This document shows, piece by piece, positions 1 to 7,114 of a DNA stretch of 64,000 nucleotides (its first letter is position 1; each line of letters begins with the position of its first letter). The DNA is from Aquimarina sp. ERC-38. Lineage in GTDB: Bacteria > Bacteroidota > Bacteroidia > Flavobacteriales > Flavobacteriaceae. The translations under genes and the position numbers were made by a program. The notes under the pieces are model-generated. The model was not told where the DNA came from. It searched no databases and saw nothing but the letters and a program-made list of their open reading frames with translations. The DNA is taken from positions 725,501 through 789,500 of the forward strand of contig NZ_CP098511.1 in NCBI RefSeq assembly GCF_026222555.1, written 5' to 3'.

Positions 1-431
1 AAGCAATTTTGAGCTGCTACATCTACACTATTATCTTCTACCGGAAGGTTCAGAGCATCTCCGTATTTTAAATCTACAAAGTCACTTTGAAACCAGTCAT
101 TTTGTGCTTCGGCTTCTTTAAAATTTTTACGGGAAGCATCCAGCATTTCCTGAACTACATCTACTCCGATCACCCCTGCTTTTTGACGGGAGAAATACGA
201 AAATTGTAATAATTCCATTCCGCCCCCAACGCCTACATACAATATTCTTGGGGAATTAGTCAGGTCTCTTGCGTTTACCGTACTCCCGCACCCATAATTC
301 ATTTCCTGCATAATCTTAGGAATACTCAATCCAGGGAGTTCCCAGATTGGATTGGTAGTACAACACAATCCTACATCGGGGGTCAATGCTGCTTCTTTAT
401 ACACATCATGTGTGGTATCAAGATAACTCAT
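1..431 (-). CDS. arsM: ArsM-type arsenite methyltransferase, 3' end cut by window edge
   Basis: Only the first 143 codons are present; the gene runs off the left edge. The reverse-complement frame starts at ATG (429-431) and is open to base 1. It has the SAM-binding glycine motif (VGVGGGMELL) followed by an acidic strand end (GVDVVQEML), as in class I methyltransferases. Near the N-terminus are a paired cysteine (GLCCTTNP) and another at YGCGST, which fits thiol ligation of As(III) in ArsM enzymes of arsenosugar clusters. The expected role is methylation of arsenite to the dimethylated species used by the radical SAM partner ArsS, encoded in the same operon. It is the last visible gene of the operon, 10 bp after the phosphorylase. 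The assignment rests strongly on the neighbours; a generic methyltransferase is the alternative. Confidence 0.8.
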   Translation of the reverse strand, partial: MSYLDTTHDVYKEAALTPDVGLCCTTNPIWELPGLSIPKIMQEMNYGCGSTVNARDLTNSPRILYVGVGGGMELLQFSYFSRQKAGVIGVDVVQEMLDASRKNFKEAEAQNDWFQSDFVDLKYGDALNLPVEDNSVDVAAQNC

Positions 432-441
432 AACTTTATTT

Positions 442-1263
442 TTAGCTTAAAGAAAAACTTTTAATCACTTGTTTGAATAATAAAATCATATCCGGCTCCG
501 CCTTTGCTGCCATGGCCATGATTTCGTTAATATCAATAGGTTTCAGGTTGTCCGGATCACATTCGTCCGTAAGTACGGATATAGCCACTACCGGAAGATC
601 CAGGTGATTGGCCACAATTACTTCGGGAACCGTACTCATACCTACTGCATCTGCACCAATGATTTTTAAATATCGGTATTCAGCTTTGGTTTCTAATTGC
701 GGACCAACGACAGAGGCGTAGACCCCACGGTGCAGCGTTACCTGATGCGAATCTGCAATACTTATAATTTCTTCCCGAAGTTTTTTATCATACGGGTCAC
801 TCATATCCGTGAACCGGGAACCCAGTTGTTCCACTCCTTTAAAAGCTAGCGGAGAGCCTCCTTGTAAATTGATATGATCTTCAATTAACATCAGTTCCCC
901 TTTATTAAAATTGAGGTTCACAGCTCCAGCTGCATTAGAAACTAATAAACTTTGAATACCTAATGCTTTCATCACCCGTACCGGATAGGTTACATCTTGG
1001 GTAGTATAGCCCTCATATAAATGAAAGCGACCTTGCATCACAACTACTTTTACACCTTCAATTTCTCCGTAAATCAGCTTTCCTTTATGAAATTCAACGG
1101 TAGCCGTAGGAAAATTAGGAATGTGATTATAGCTTACCTCTGCTTTAATATCAATTTCATCAATAAATTGACCTAAACCCGTTCCTAAAATGATTCCGAT
1201 CTGGGGGGAATCAAATCCCTTTTGTTTTAAGTAATCTGCAGTTTCCTCAATGTATTTAATCAT
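442..1263 (-). CDS. punA: Purine nucleoside phosphorylase (trimeric PNP/MTAP type)
   Basis: 273 residues, the normal length for low-molecular-mass PNP. Visible family motifs are the N-terminal phosphate loop GIILGTGLG (23-31), GRFHLYEGY (78-86, with phosphate-binding His81), SNAAGAVN, and GPQLETKAEYR with base-contacting Glu191. Position 233, in ISVLTDECDP, is Asp where 6-oxopurine-specific PNPs have Asn (human Asn243). The enzyme cleaves purine nucleosides with phosphate. Because it sits between ArsS and ArsM genes, I infer that it may remove adenine from the arsenic-containing deoxyadenosine made by ArsS. It could equally be a housekeeping salvage enzyme that happens to share the operon. 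Confidence 0.9.
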   Translation of the reverse strand: MIKYIEETADYLKQKGFDSPQIGIILGTGLGQFIDEIDIKAEVSYNHIPNFPTATVEFHKGKLIYGEIEGVKVVVMQGRFHLYEGYTTQDVTYPVRVMKALGIQSLLVSNAAGAVNLNFNKGELMLIEDHINLQGGSPLAFKGVEQLGSRFTDMSDPYDKKLREEIISIADSHQVTLHRGVYASVVGPQLETKAEYRYLKIIGADAVGMSTVPEVIVANHLDLPVVAISVLTDECDPDNLKPIDINEIMAMAAKAEPDMILLFKQVIKSFSLS

Positions 1264-1281
1264 GTAATCCTAACCAATATT

Positions 1282-1995
1282 TTATTTAATAACTACAGGA
1301 AGGGTAGTACTTTTTACACCGGATTGCACCTGAACCAGATACAAACCTCCGGATAAGCTATTCGTATCGATTTGTACCGCTTCGGATTGCGCTTCTTGTT
1401 GAAGGACTACATTTCCTAAAGTATCAAAAATACGTATTTCTGAGGTTGAAAATAAGGGATTTTGAATATTTAAAACCGCACTTGCCGGATTAGGATATAC
1501 GCTAATATTTTCTAATTCATTTTTGGGTGTAGCTAAGATCGTATTACATTCGGAACCGGCAGGATTTCCTAATGCTACCGTACCCCAGGTAACATTTGCG
1601 CTTACACATTGTAAAATAATATATTGATAATCATTTATAGAAACACCATCAGGAATATTAAAGGACTTCATTCCGGTAATTGCATTTCCCATATTCGGAT
1701 TTCCATTATCACTTTCTAAGGGTTGATTATTACTAACTTCAAGGTCAACTCCCTGATCGTACTTTCCATCAGTAGATAAAAAGGTAAGCAATGTTATACC
1801 CTGGACCGTCCTAAAATCAGAATCAAAAATCACCTGTGCTGTTTCTCCTACGCTAAACTCAATTTTTCCGGTTCCCGAAATCGGATAAATGTTTTCCCTG
1901 GGACCTCCTTCAAAAGACCCCGAACGAACACATTGTGCGATGGCAGTTACACAGAAACTTAATAAAAATACGGTAGTAATCAATAAATTTTTCAT
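1282..1995 (-). CDS. Secreted DM13-like domain protein with T9SS sorting domain
   Basis: 237 residues. There is a signal peptide (MKNLLITTVFLLSFCVTAIA). The central part (about 22-145) looks like a DM13 domain: GSFEGG at the start, SGTGKIEF, FDSDFRTVQGI, and a final strand pair around a conserved cysteine (YIILQCVSANVTWG). The C-terminal 75 residues are a type A T9SS sorting domain: SVYPNPASAVLNI, IRIFDTLGNVV and GLYLVQVQSG. The product should be exported and handled by the type IX machinery at the outer membrane. DM13 domains are predicted redox or cytochrome-like modules, but function here is unknown. It lies inside the arsenosugar operon, 19 bp from the phosphorylase gene and 56 bp from the glycosyltransferase gene. 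DM13 was assigned by eye. Confidence 0.75.
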   Translation of the reverse strand: MKNLLITTVFLLSFCVTAIAQCVRSGSFEGGPRENIYPISGTGKIEFSVGETAQVIFDSDFRTVQGITLLTFLSTDGKYDQGVDLEVSNNQPLESDNGNPNMGNAITGMKSFNIPDGVSINDYQYIILQCVSANVTWGTVALGNPAGSECNTILATPKNELENISVYPNPASAVLNIQNPLFSTSEIRIFDTLGNVVLQQEAQSEAVQIDTNSLSGGLYLVQVQSGVKSTTLPVVIK

Positions 1996-2051
1996 AATTG
2001 GTATGTGCTAATAGTTAATACAAACAACAAGTCGGATTAAAAGAGGGTTCC

Positions 2052-2675
2052 TTACAGGTTGTTTTTATATTTTTCTATAATTTCTATTAATTCCGGATAA
2101 CGCAATACATCTTTTTTGTAATCAATATCATTTAACATGGTTAACTTAGTATAACTCGTTTCTTTTAAATTTTGAACGGATTGCTCGTATACTGAAGAAG
2201 TTCCCCATTTTTTATCTTTAAATAATGAAGGAATAAGTTCAGTTAAACCTAATAGATAATAGCCTCCGTCTTCTGCAGGGCCTATGACTGCGTTATTAGT
2301 ATCTAAATGCGAAAAGGCTTCCTGAATATGAGCTACCTGTAAGTCAAAAAGATCACTCCCAATGATACACACCTTTGTATACCCTAATTGAAAAGCCGTT
2401 TGAAAAGCAAAATGCATCCGTTCGCCTAGGTCTTCTCCTTGTTGTTGGTGTTTATAGAAATGTTCTCCTTTCCAGATATCGTTCTCTATAATTTCGTTAC
2501 TATACCAGATCAGTTTGTCCGCATTACTTTTACGGACAATTTCGTAGGTATGTTGTAAGAGGAATTGATAGATTTCCAGGGCAGCAGTATCTCCTACTTC
2601 TTTAGCTAATCTCGTTTTAACCTTTCCCAGTTCCGGATTACGGGTGAATACAATAATAGCTTCAGAAGATTGCAC
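2052..2675 (-). CDS. TIGR04282-family (DUF2064) glycosyltransferase of arsenosugar synthesis
   Basis: 207 residues. The N-terminal nucleotide-sugar motif (IVFTRNPELGKVKTRLA) and the metal/substrate motif around IIGSDLFDL and IGPAEDGGYYLLGL are hallmarks of the DUF2064/TIGR04282 glycosyltransferase-A-like family. This family is regularly found with ArsM and ArsS genes. The proposed role is transfer chemistry that turns the arsenic-bearing deoxyribose into an arsenosugar; the actual acceptor is not visible. It is probably cytoplasmic, with no signal peptide. The start is GTG at 2673-2675, giving VQSSEAIIVF; the motif begins almost at once, so a later start would break the fold. It lies 63 bp downstream of ArsS. 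Confidence 0.85.
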   Translation of the reverse strand: MQSSEAIIVFTRNPELGKVKTRLAKEVGDTAALEIYQFLLQHTYEIVRKSNADKLIWYSNEIIENDIWKGEHFYKHQQQGEDLGERMHFAFQTAFQLGYTKVCIIGSDLFDLQVAHIQEAFSHLDTNNAVIGPAEDGGYYLLGLTELIPSLFKDKKWGTSSVYEQSVQNLKETSYTKLTMLNDIDYKKDVLRYPELIEIIEKYKNNL

Positions 2676-2738
2676 TTGTTTAATTTTTTAAACTTTTATA
2701 ATGATTGTAAATAGTACAAAAACCAGGTGAATAGCACT

Positions 2739-3812
2739 TTAAGCTACCGTACCCTGGCAGCTACTTCCCGCTCCGGCAGTACATCCGTAACAATGTTGCG
2801 AAATGACAATTTGCCGATTCTGTAAGATAGCTTCGTTATATTCACTAATATGCTGTACTTTACTAGCTACTTTTAAGTCAAGCATCTGATTAAAATCACA
2901 ATCGTATAACCAACCGTCCCAGCTTACGGACAAGGTATTTGTACACATCACATTAGCCACCGCTGCCGGATTATAAGCTTCGACCAGTGCGTACATGTAA
3001 TCCTCATAATTCTCTGAAGCAATTAGATATTCCAGAAAACGGCTGATAGGTAGGTTTGTAATTGCAAAAAGGTCATGAAACTGGATGTCAAAATCCTCTA
3101 GTAAGGCTTTTTTAAATTCCTTTTTCATAGCTTCCTGCCCGGATGGTAAAAAAGCACCCGAAGGATTATACACCAGGTCCAGTTTTAAGTTACTGCCCGG
3201 CATCCCGTATCCTCTTTCATTTAACTCTTGCAATGCTTTAATAGAAGCGTCAAATACACCGTTACCTCGTTGCTTATCTGTTTTACCCCGTGTCCAATGT
3301 GGCATAGAGGAAACTACGTGGATATTATATTGTTTGAAGAAGTCCGGCAAGTCGTAATATTTTTTATTAGCCCTGATAATGGTTAAATTACTACGTACAA
3401 TAAAATCCTTTACACCTAATTTACTGGCTTCTTCTACAAACCACCTAAAATTCGGGTTCATTTCGGGCGCACCTCCGGTTAAATCTAAGGTATGTGCTCC
3501 ACTGTTTTTTATGACCTCCAGGCATTGTTGCATAGTTTCTCTGGTCATAATTTCCTTACGATCCGGACCCGCATCCACGTGGCAATGAGCACACACCTGG
3601 TTGCACATATATCCTACGTTAATTTGAAGAATTTCTAAAGCTTTGGGTGTAAACGTAGCATACCCACTTTCTTTTATTTTTTCCTTAAAGGTCGGCAGTT
3701 CCCCACCTGAAAACAAGCCGTTATTTAAAATACGTAATTGTTCCTTAGGATCAGAAAGATTATCGTTACGTTTATGTAAAGATTTTTTAATTTTTGGTTC
3801 TACCATGTACAT
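2739..3812 (-). CDS. arsS: Arsenosugar biosynthesis radical SAM protein ArsS
   Basis: 357 residues. The radical SAM cluster motif CNQVCAHC (Cys70, Cys74, Cys77) is followed by the SAM-binding LDLTGGAPEMNP. The C-terminal half carries an auxiliary cysteine region (LYDCDFNQML, then QHCYGCTAGAGSSCQG), matching the DUF3641 tail of ArsS. In characterised systems ArsS joins dimethylarsenite to the 5'-deoxyadenosyl group of SAM, giving dimethylarsinoyl-deoxyadenosine. That fits ArsM and the nucleoside phosphorylase downstream. Two in-frame ATG codons (3810-3812 and 3804-3806) could start it. It is 4 bp from the upstream AhpD-like gene, so cotranscription is likely. Confidence 0.92.
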   Translation of the reverse strand: MYMVEPKIKKSLHKRNDNLSDPKEQLRILNNGLFSGGELPTFKEKIKESGYATFTPKALEILQINVGYMCNQVCAHCHVDAGPDRKEIMTRETMQQCLEVIKNSGAHTLDLTGGAPEMNPNFRWFVEEASKLGVKDFIVRSNLTIIRANKKYYDLPDFFKQYNIHVVSSMPHWTRGKTDKQRGNGVFDASIKALQELNERGYGMPGSNLKLDLVYNPSGAFLPSGQEAMKKEFKKALLEDFDIQFHDLFAITNLPISRFLEYLIASENYEDYMYALVEAYNPAAVANVMCTNTLSVSWDGWLYDCDFNQMLDLKVASKVQHISEYNEAILQNRQIVISQHCYGCTAGAGSSCQGTVA

Positions 3813-3816
3813 TGGT

Positions 3817-4152
3817 TTATAAGTCTAATTTATTGACTTTATTCATCATCATCACTCCGTGGACTAGAGTTGCCCCACTTTTGATAGCTGCCCCTACATG
3901 AACGGCTTCCATCATTTCTTCTTTAGTTACCCCACGTTCTAAAGTATCTTTAGTATACGCATCAATACAGTACGGACATTGTTCCGTATGAGCTACCGCC
4001 AGGGCAATTAATGCTTTTTCTCTTGCAGACAAAGCGCCTTCTTCAAAAACTTTTCCGTAGTACTCAAAGAATTTTTCACCTAATTCTTCGCTCCATTCGG
4101 TGATTTTACCAAATTTTCTTAGGTCAGACGGATCATAATAGGTTTTGGACAT
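3817..4152 (-). CDS. Arsenosugar-associated AhpD/carboxymuconolactone decarboxylase-like protein
   Basis: 111 residues, all alpha-helical in character. It has the AhpD redox motif EQCPYCIDAYTK, with the CxxC pair at Cys59 and Cys62 and the downstream acidic and aromatic residues, then the helical AVHVGAAIKSG segment. This matches the peroxidase-like protein commonly adjacent to ArsS. A thiol redox or peroxide-linked role is likely, perhaps keeping trivalent arsenic or cysteine thiols reduced, but no substrate can be read from sequence. It is the first gene of the operon. A TAAGTTTG promoter box lies about 30 bp upstream of its ATG (4150-4152). Confidence 0.85.
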   Translation of the reverse strand: MSKTYYDPSDLRKFGKITEWSEELGEKFFEYYGKVFEEGALSAREKALIALAVAHTEQCPYCIDAYTKDTLERGVTKEEMMEAVHVGAAIKSGATLVHGVMMMNKVNKLDL

Positions 4153-4183
4153 AGGTTTTACTAATTAGTCTTATATGAAGTTA

Positions 4184-4191
4184 CAAACTTA
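4184..4191 (-). promoter_or_regulatory. Candidate -7 box of the arsenosugar operon
   Basis: The minus strand reads TAAGTTTG, an exact match to the Bacteroidota -7 consensus TAnnTTTG, 32 bp upstream of the AhpD-like ATG. I saw no convincing -33 TTG at the right spacing. It overlaps the left copy of the island-flanking repeat. Confidence 0.5.
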
Positions 4192-4250
4192 CAATTTATA
4201 ACCTTCGGGTTTTCTTAAAGGGGAGAAATTAATATAAAGAATATAGGTGG
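4186..4250. repeat. Left copy of island-flanking direct repeat
   Basis: This ~65-bp stretch matches 15007-15072 in the same orientation. Both contain the identical 20-mer TTAAAGGGGAGAAATTAATA and share most flanking bases (AACTTACA, TTT, TAACCTT). A weaker match, an AGTTTTA-CC block, continues to about 4336 and 15153. The pair brackets the RHS island. Confidence 0.65.
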
Positions 4251-4260
4251 GTGAACTTAA

Positions 4261-4999
4261 AGTGTATAGTTTAAAGCGAACTGATACTTTAAATTACTTT
4301 ACCGATTCAACTTATTACATCAAAATAGTTTTACCCGTCTAATTCTACTATCTATGCAACTACCTACCTTTTGTTTTTAGTTTTTTTAATTTCTTTTTTG
4401 AAATTCCTTTATGGGCAAGTCTATATTTAATAAACCTATTCTATTTTTCTTTTAAAAACGCTTGTCTAAAGTCAAAAAGCAAACCCAGTTGATCGGCGGA
4501 AAGTACACCGAACTGGAGAAACAATACACAAACCTATCCATCCGGACGGACACGCTTCAAAAAGCGATTATTAGCCTTGCCAAAAAGAACATATCAAAGT
4601 AGATAACCATATCTCAAACCCAAAAGTAAAACGGGGGTCTAGTTTGAATTTTGTTCCGGAAAAAGCCCTTAAATCGGAAAAGTGGTATAAAAAGTTTTTA
4701 AAGAAAAAGAAATAATAGATTTACGGAAATAACATACAGTGAATATGCTTTTATGTTACTGAAATATAAGCTTTTAAATAAATGATATAATTCTAAGAAA
4801 AGTTAGAATATTAAATTAGACGTTTTTCAACATAAATTGTTGAAATATTTTGTTAAAAAAATGAATAAAAAGGTGCAAAAGTACCAGAAAAAAATAAAAA
4901 AATCTATAGTGCAAATTTAAAAATTTGACGCTAAATTTGTCTGAAAATCAACGAATTATATTATTATTTTTTTTATAACCACAAGTAAATTTTTAAACG
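4261..4999. other. Long AT-rich intergenic stretch with decayed coding remnants
   Basis: 739 bases with no intact gene. At 4462-4602 (+) a 46-codon frame (LSKVKKQTQLIGGKYTELEK and onward) looks like the tail of a charged coiled-coil protein without its start. At about 4640-4715 another short tail reads FVPEKALKSEKWYKKFLKKKK. Both look like debris of genes at the edge of the island. The last 250 bases are very AT-rich and may hold the promoter of the next genes; no consensus box stands out. Confidence 0.4.
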
Positions 5000-5131
5000 A
5001 TGAACACTAAAAAATTTTTAATTAGAATTTCTTTTTTACTTTTAACATCTATAACAGTATTATCCTGTACAGAAACAGATATAGATGAAGAAACAATTTC
5101 AACAGGCAAAGAAGAACTCGAAGAACGTTAA
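5000..5131 (+). CDS. Small putative lipoprotein (43 aa)
   Basis: ATG at 5000, stop TAA at 5129-5131. The product has a lysine-rich start, a hydrophobic stretch (FLIRISFLLLTSITVLSC) with a lipobox-like LSC giving a predicted acylated Cys23, then a very acidic tail (TETDIDEETIS...EELEER). That layout is typical of Bacteroidota lipoproteins exported to the outer membrane. Its last 47 bases overlap the start of the next frame, suggesting translational coupling. Function unknown; it may be a truncated lipoprotein N-terminus rather than a full gene. Confidence 0.45.
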   Translation: MNTKKFLIRISFLLLTSITVLSCTETDIDEETISTGKEELEER

Positions 5132-5396
5132 TTATTACTTAATTACTATTTTTTTAAGCTTAGTTGCTTTTACACCCTTAATTCATACTTTTCTTCCGAA
5201 GAAAATTGATTATAAAAATAGTTATAGTGAAGTTAAGCTAATTGAAGGAAAGAATACTATAGGCGATGTTGAAATTATTGTAAATAATGGTAAAGTAACC
5301 GAGGTAAAAGAAATACATAGTCAGGTAATTAATAAAGTTTTTGGATGGAGTAATTGGAGAAGGTTTTTACTAGGAGGATCACCTTTTTCTGTCTAG
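5085..5396 (+). CDS. Membrane protein of unknown function, N-terminal part of a split gene
   Basis: 103 residues. After a lysine/asparagine-rich start comes one membrane segment (YYLITIFLSLVAFTPLIHTF, 18-37), then a ~60-residue polar domain (KIDYKNSYSEVKLIEGKNT...) ending at GGSPFSV. The frame stops at 5394-5396. The following frame (5354-5806) overlaps it by 43 bases and continues directly with more membrane segments. A one-base slip around the T5 run at 5387-5391 would join the two into one four-helix membrane protein of about 240 residues. I do not recognise the family. Confidence 0.5.
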   Translation: MKKQFQQAKKNSKNVNYYLITIFLSLVAFTPLIHTFLPKKIDYKNSYSEVKLIEGKNTIGDVEIIVNNGKVTEVKEIHSQVINKVFGWSNWRRFLLGGSPFSV

Positions 5397-5806
5397 CCAT
5401 ACTTACTCTTTTCTGCTTTTGGATTTATAAAAAGGGCGAAGAGAACAAGAAAGATAGTAGTATTCAATACAGGAGAACTGTAAGAATAGTACTATCTTTT
5501 TTTTCTTTTATTTCAGTCTGGTTTTGTATCTACTCAATTCTCCCAAGAAATGACTTTTCCTATACTCAATATTACTTCTTATTAGTTGTAGGGTCAATAT
5601 TAATAAATGTTAGTGTTGTTCTATACTTACAATGGCTCAATAAAGAGTTATATACTATTTCTAACATGAGGGCTAAAATAAGGTCTTTAACTAGGTTTAT
5701 TTCTTATGATGTATACCAGAAGTATATTCATAGTTCAGATAGGAAAAATTTTCTAATAGATACTCTTAAAGAAGTGGATAAAATAGGGGGAAGTAAAGCT
5801 AGTTGA
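5354..5806 (+). CDS. Membrane protein of unknown function, C-terminal part of a split gene
   Basis: 150 residues if started at the TTG at 5354, directly after an in-frame TAA; no ATG exists near. Three membrane segments are visible (FFCLAILTLFCFWIY, VRIVLSFFSFISVWFCIYSI, YYFLLVVGSILINVSVVLYL), then a basic, charged ~50-residue cytoplasmic tail. The lack of a good start and the abrupt end of the upstream frame suggest that it is the distal half of a frameshifted gene. If expressed independently it would need TTG initiation coupled to the upstream frame. Confidence 0.45.
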   Translation: MEKVFTRRITFFCLAILTLFCFWIYKKGEENKKDSSIQYRRTVRIVLSFFSFISVWFCIYSILPRNDFSYTQYYFLLVVGSILINVSVVLYLQWLNKELYTISNMRAKIRSLTRFISYDVYQKYIHSSDRKNFLIDTLKEVDKIGGSKAS

Positions 5807-5841
5807 AAGAAGATAATTGTTTACTGAATAAGCACTAAATA

Positions 5842-6060
5842 ATGAATAAAGAAGAAGCAAAGAAAATTTTAAAAAATGTAAAAGAGTCTAATTTTATTAG
5901 TTCAGAAATTTATTCACATTTATCAAATGAAGTTGAAAATTACCTAGAACAGGAAATAAAACAAGAAAAGAATAAAGTGAAAAAATTAATATCGCAAACC
6001 TTTAATAACGATTATAAGCAAGCAATTAATTACTATAACAAAGCACTAAATATAGGCTAG
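5842..6060 (+). CDS. Small charged alpha-helical protein, unknown
   Basis: 72 residues, starting at ATG 5842. It is rich in Lys, Glu and Asn and predicted to be wholly helical (NKEEAKKILKNVKES... then EQEIKQEKNKVKKLI), with no signal peptide or recognisable domain. The stop lies in the palindrome CTAG (6057-6060), which also supplies the stop of the convergent HTH gene, so the two genes end on the same four bases. It follows the split membrane gene by 35 bp and may belong to the same transcript. No function can be assigned. Confidence 0.5.
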   Translation: MNKEEAKKILKNVKESNFISSEIYSHLSNEVENYLEQEIKQEKNKVKKLISQTFNNDYKQAINYYNKALNIG

Positions 6061-6422
6061 GTATCTAAAAATTCTTTTAAGCTATCCTTATCTCGAGTAA
6101 TTTCAAATAATCTTTTTGCAACTTTTTTCTCAATAATATTTCTAATGTTTGGATCTAGTAGTACTTGTGATTCATATTTTACAAAAAAATCCGAAAACTC
6201 CTTTAATTTTATTTGAAAGGATTCTATGTCGTTTAAGTTATCTAATGTATTATTACTAATTGTGAACTTAGTATTTAATTCCCTTTTCTGTAGATCACTT
6301 AGACTTTTTCGTTTAAGAGCCATTCTTAAAGCAGAACCTTTTAAATTAATAGGTTCCCCCAAATCAGAATAGGTCAAATTATTATCTTTTTTAATTTGAA
6401 TTATTTTCTCGTAAAAATCCAT
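6057..6422 (-). CDS. Putative HTH transcriptional regulator
   Basis: 121 residues from the ATG at 6420-6422. The N-terminal half has a helix-turn-helix look (IIQIKKDNNLTYSDLGEPI, then KGSALRMALKRKSLSDLQKR), like XRE-type DNA-binding domains. The rest is charged and helical, ending in KKVAKRLFEITRDKDSLKEF. A longer frame to 6488 exists, but it would run through the palindromic element at 6462-6510, so the shorter start is preferred. The inverted repeats just upstream make autoregulation plausible. It is convergent with the small gene at 5842. Confidence 0.6.
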   Translation of the reverse strand: MDFYEKIIQIKKDNNLTYSDLGEPINLKGSALRMALKRKSLSDLQKRELNTKFTISNNTLDNLNDIESFQIKLKEFSDFFVKYESQVLLDPNIRNIIEKKVAKRLFEITRDKDSLKEFLDT

Positions 6423-6461
6423 TAAAACTTTATAATTAATAGAAAATAATTTCACTTTAAC

Positions 6462-6510
6462 GAACAAATTTTCTATATTTACGAACAATTGTTCAAATAA
6501 TTATTGTTCT
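6462..6510. promoter_or_regulatory. Candidate operator array upstream of the HTH gene
   Basis: A perfect 12-bp palindrome, GAACAATTGTTC, sits at 6483-6494. Further half-sites GAACAA (6462-6467) and TTGTTC (6505-6510) flank it at about 20-bp intervals. The array lies 40-90 bp upstream of the HTH start. It looks like a binding site for a dimeric regulator, most simply the HTH protein itself. Confidence 0.5.
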
Positions 6511-6667
6511 GTAACAAATATATATATTTTGCCAATAGAATGTTATTTATATAATAGGTCTTAACTAAGTTGTTTAATCTATTTGACCTTTAAATAAATT
6601 ACTGAGAGTATAATATCAATCATAACTAATTTAAACCTTATAAATCTATACTCTATCATTAATAAAA

Positions 6668-6868
6668 ATGGATATTAATAATGTACATAGAATTAAAGTT
6701 GAAAAATATTTACAAAGACAGCATAAAATTTTAAGACTTCGTGCAATAGAAAGAGAATTAGGGTTTCCAAGAGGTACAATTCAAAAATTTACCTATGAAC
6801 AAAGAAAACTGGATGATAAAAGGATTACAGCCCTCTATCATTATTTTAAAAAGAATAGATTTAAATAA
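6668..6868 (+). CDS. Small HTH-like DNA-binding protein
   Basis: 66 residues starting at ATG 6668. The segment LRLRAIERELGFPRGTIQKF followed by KLDDKRITALYHYFKK has the spacing of a helix-turn-helix with a recognition helix, as in small phage- or island-borne regulators. It is basic, with no signal or membrane segment. It is followed 18 bp later by another small gene (6887), and the two probably form one transcript that diverges from the HTH gene at 6422. Confidence 0.5.
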   Translation: MDINNVHRIKVEKYLQRQHKILRLRAIERELGFPRGTIQKFTYEQRKLDDKRITALYHYFKKNRFK

Positions 6869-6886
6869 CCCCAAATAAATTACGCT

Positions 6887-7114
6887 ATGAAGAAAGAAGA
6901 CGCGGAAACAAAATATTATTTAGAATTGCTAAAACATCTACACTTAGACTTTATCCCCTTTTGTCAAGGGGTAGCTGAAAATAGAGAATATGAAACTTTA
7001 CTAGATTCCTGGATTAAGGACCTGTTTAAAAAAAATAAACCTATAGAAGAAGCTAAAGTGTTGTTGATTAAGCTAAGGCACGAATATTTTTTTAAAGAGG
7101 ACGAAGCAAGCTAA
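6887..7114 (+). CDS. Small acidic protein, unknown
   Basis: 75 residues, ATG at 6887. It is helical and acidic, with conserved-looking FIPFCQGVAENREYETLLDSW and a C-terminal KVLLIKLRHEYFF segment. There is no signal peptide or metal motif beyond one cysteine. It is paired with the preceding 66-residue HTH-like gene (18-bp gap), so it may be its partner in a small regulatory or toxin-antitoxin-like module; nothing in the sequence proves that. Confidence 0.5.
   Translation: MKKEDAETKYYLELLKHLHLDFIPFCQGVAENREYETLLDSWIKDLFKKNKPIEEAKVLLIKLRHEYFFKEDEAS

Noticed and set aside
6423..6488. Extended N-terminus for the HTH protein
   Set aside because: It would place the palindromic operator inside the coding region and adds a hydrophobic, non-HTH leader; the ATG at 6422 is better.
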